Assembly (NCBI GenBank): GCA_017744315.1 | Contig: JAGIBN010000003.1 | Location: 1 to 64,000, forward strand | From: Porphyrobacter sp. | GTDB lineage: Bacteria; Pseudomonadota; Alphaproteobacteria; Sphingomonadales; Sphingomonadaceae | DNA length: 64,000 nt | Direction: 5' to 3' | Shown here: positions 63,944-64,000 of the stretch, in pieces | Numbering within the stretch: position 1 is the stretch's first letter | Layout: each line of letters starts with the position of its first letter | Made by a program: the position numbers and the translations under genes | Notes under the pieces: model-generated | What the model saw: only the letters and a program-made list of their open reading frames with translations | What the model was told of the DNA's origin: nothing | Database searches by the model: none

Positions 63944-64000
63944 TCAGCCCCTACGGTACGGGACGAAGTCGCCCATGAACACGACGCCTGTGAAGCGGCC
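63944..64000 (-). CDS. C-terminal fragment of a gene cut by the window edge
   Basis: On the minus strand an open frame enters from the right edge, reading GRFTGVVFMGDFVPYRRG before a TGA at 63944-63946. Its stop is 4 bp before the DUF924 start, as in an operon. Too short to identify. Confidence 0.4.
   Translation of the reverse strand, partial: GRFTGVVFMGDFVPYRRG

Overview
The window is a GC-rich alphaproteobacterial chromosome segment, most likely from a sphingomonad of the Novosphingobium/Sphingobium/Erythrobacter type. The evidence is a NOV1-like aryl-alkene dioxygenase, a UrcA-family protein, a proline-rich outer-membrane protein, an HWE-type histidine kinase and many short GC-rich palindromic intergenic repeats. 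Protein-coding genes fill nearly all of it. There is no rRNA operon, no CRISPR array and no classical insertion sequence.

Positions 0.7-18.5 kb hold a phenylpropanoid/alkylphenol-type catabolic cluster. Leftward operon A encodes an NmrA-type reductase, a PQQ/heme alcohol dehydrogenase and an aldehyde dehydrogenase. Leftward operon B encodes an SDR, a vanillyl-alcohol-oxidase-family flavoprotein, a cytochrome c and a Tat-type protein. Facing rightward are a two-domain NTF2-like protein with an aromatic-acid MFS transporter, and an LSD/NOV1-type dioxygenase. A leftward regulator operon (MarR, SnoaL-like, DUF1801, VOC, DUF1801) completes the set. All three divergent promoters carry the same 12-bp palindrome, TAAC-N4-GTTA, which makes one MarR-controlled regulon plausible. 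A lower-GC lipoprotein sugar dehydrogenase (7.1-8.6 kb) interrupts the cluster.

Positions 18.5-25.2 kb are accessory: small membrane and secreted proteins, then about 1.1 kb of nested inverted repeats, a possible structured RNA, a lipoprotein, a frameshifted SEC-C pseudogene, a tRNA-like sequence between 12-bp inverted repeats, and a low-GC MerR-like regulator.

Positions 25.2-41.4 kb are mostly core functions: nrdB, ald, an L,D-transpeptidase, an outer-membrane barrel protein with a long polyproline tail, a MATE exporter, a GDSL esterase, guaA, UrcA, an M20 peptidase and gyrB. At 41.4-42.0 kb a DUF559 nuclease-like gene sits between inverted copies of the dispersed repeat.

Positions 42-47.2 kb form a leucine-catabolism-type operon: isovaleryl-CoA dehydrogenase, two tandem paralogous esterases, the methylcrotonyl-CoA carboxylase beta subunit and an ABM-like protein. 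Positions 47.3-64 kb carry an HWE kinase, an MHS transporter, midA-like, lgt, glnD, a YggS-type PLP protein, a ThiE-like protein, ftsK, a serine hydrolase, lipoproteins, a GNAT and a DUF924 protein.

The most interesting material is the predicted three-operator MarR regulon around a flavocytochrome plus NOV1-like enzyme set, and the palindromic repeat family that occurs as single hairpins, as inverted pairs and as an inverted pair enclosing a DUF559 gene.
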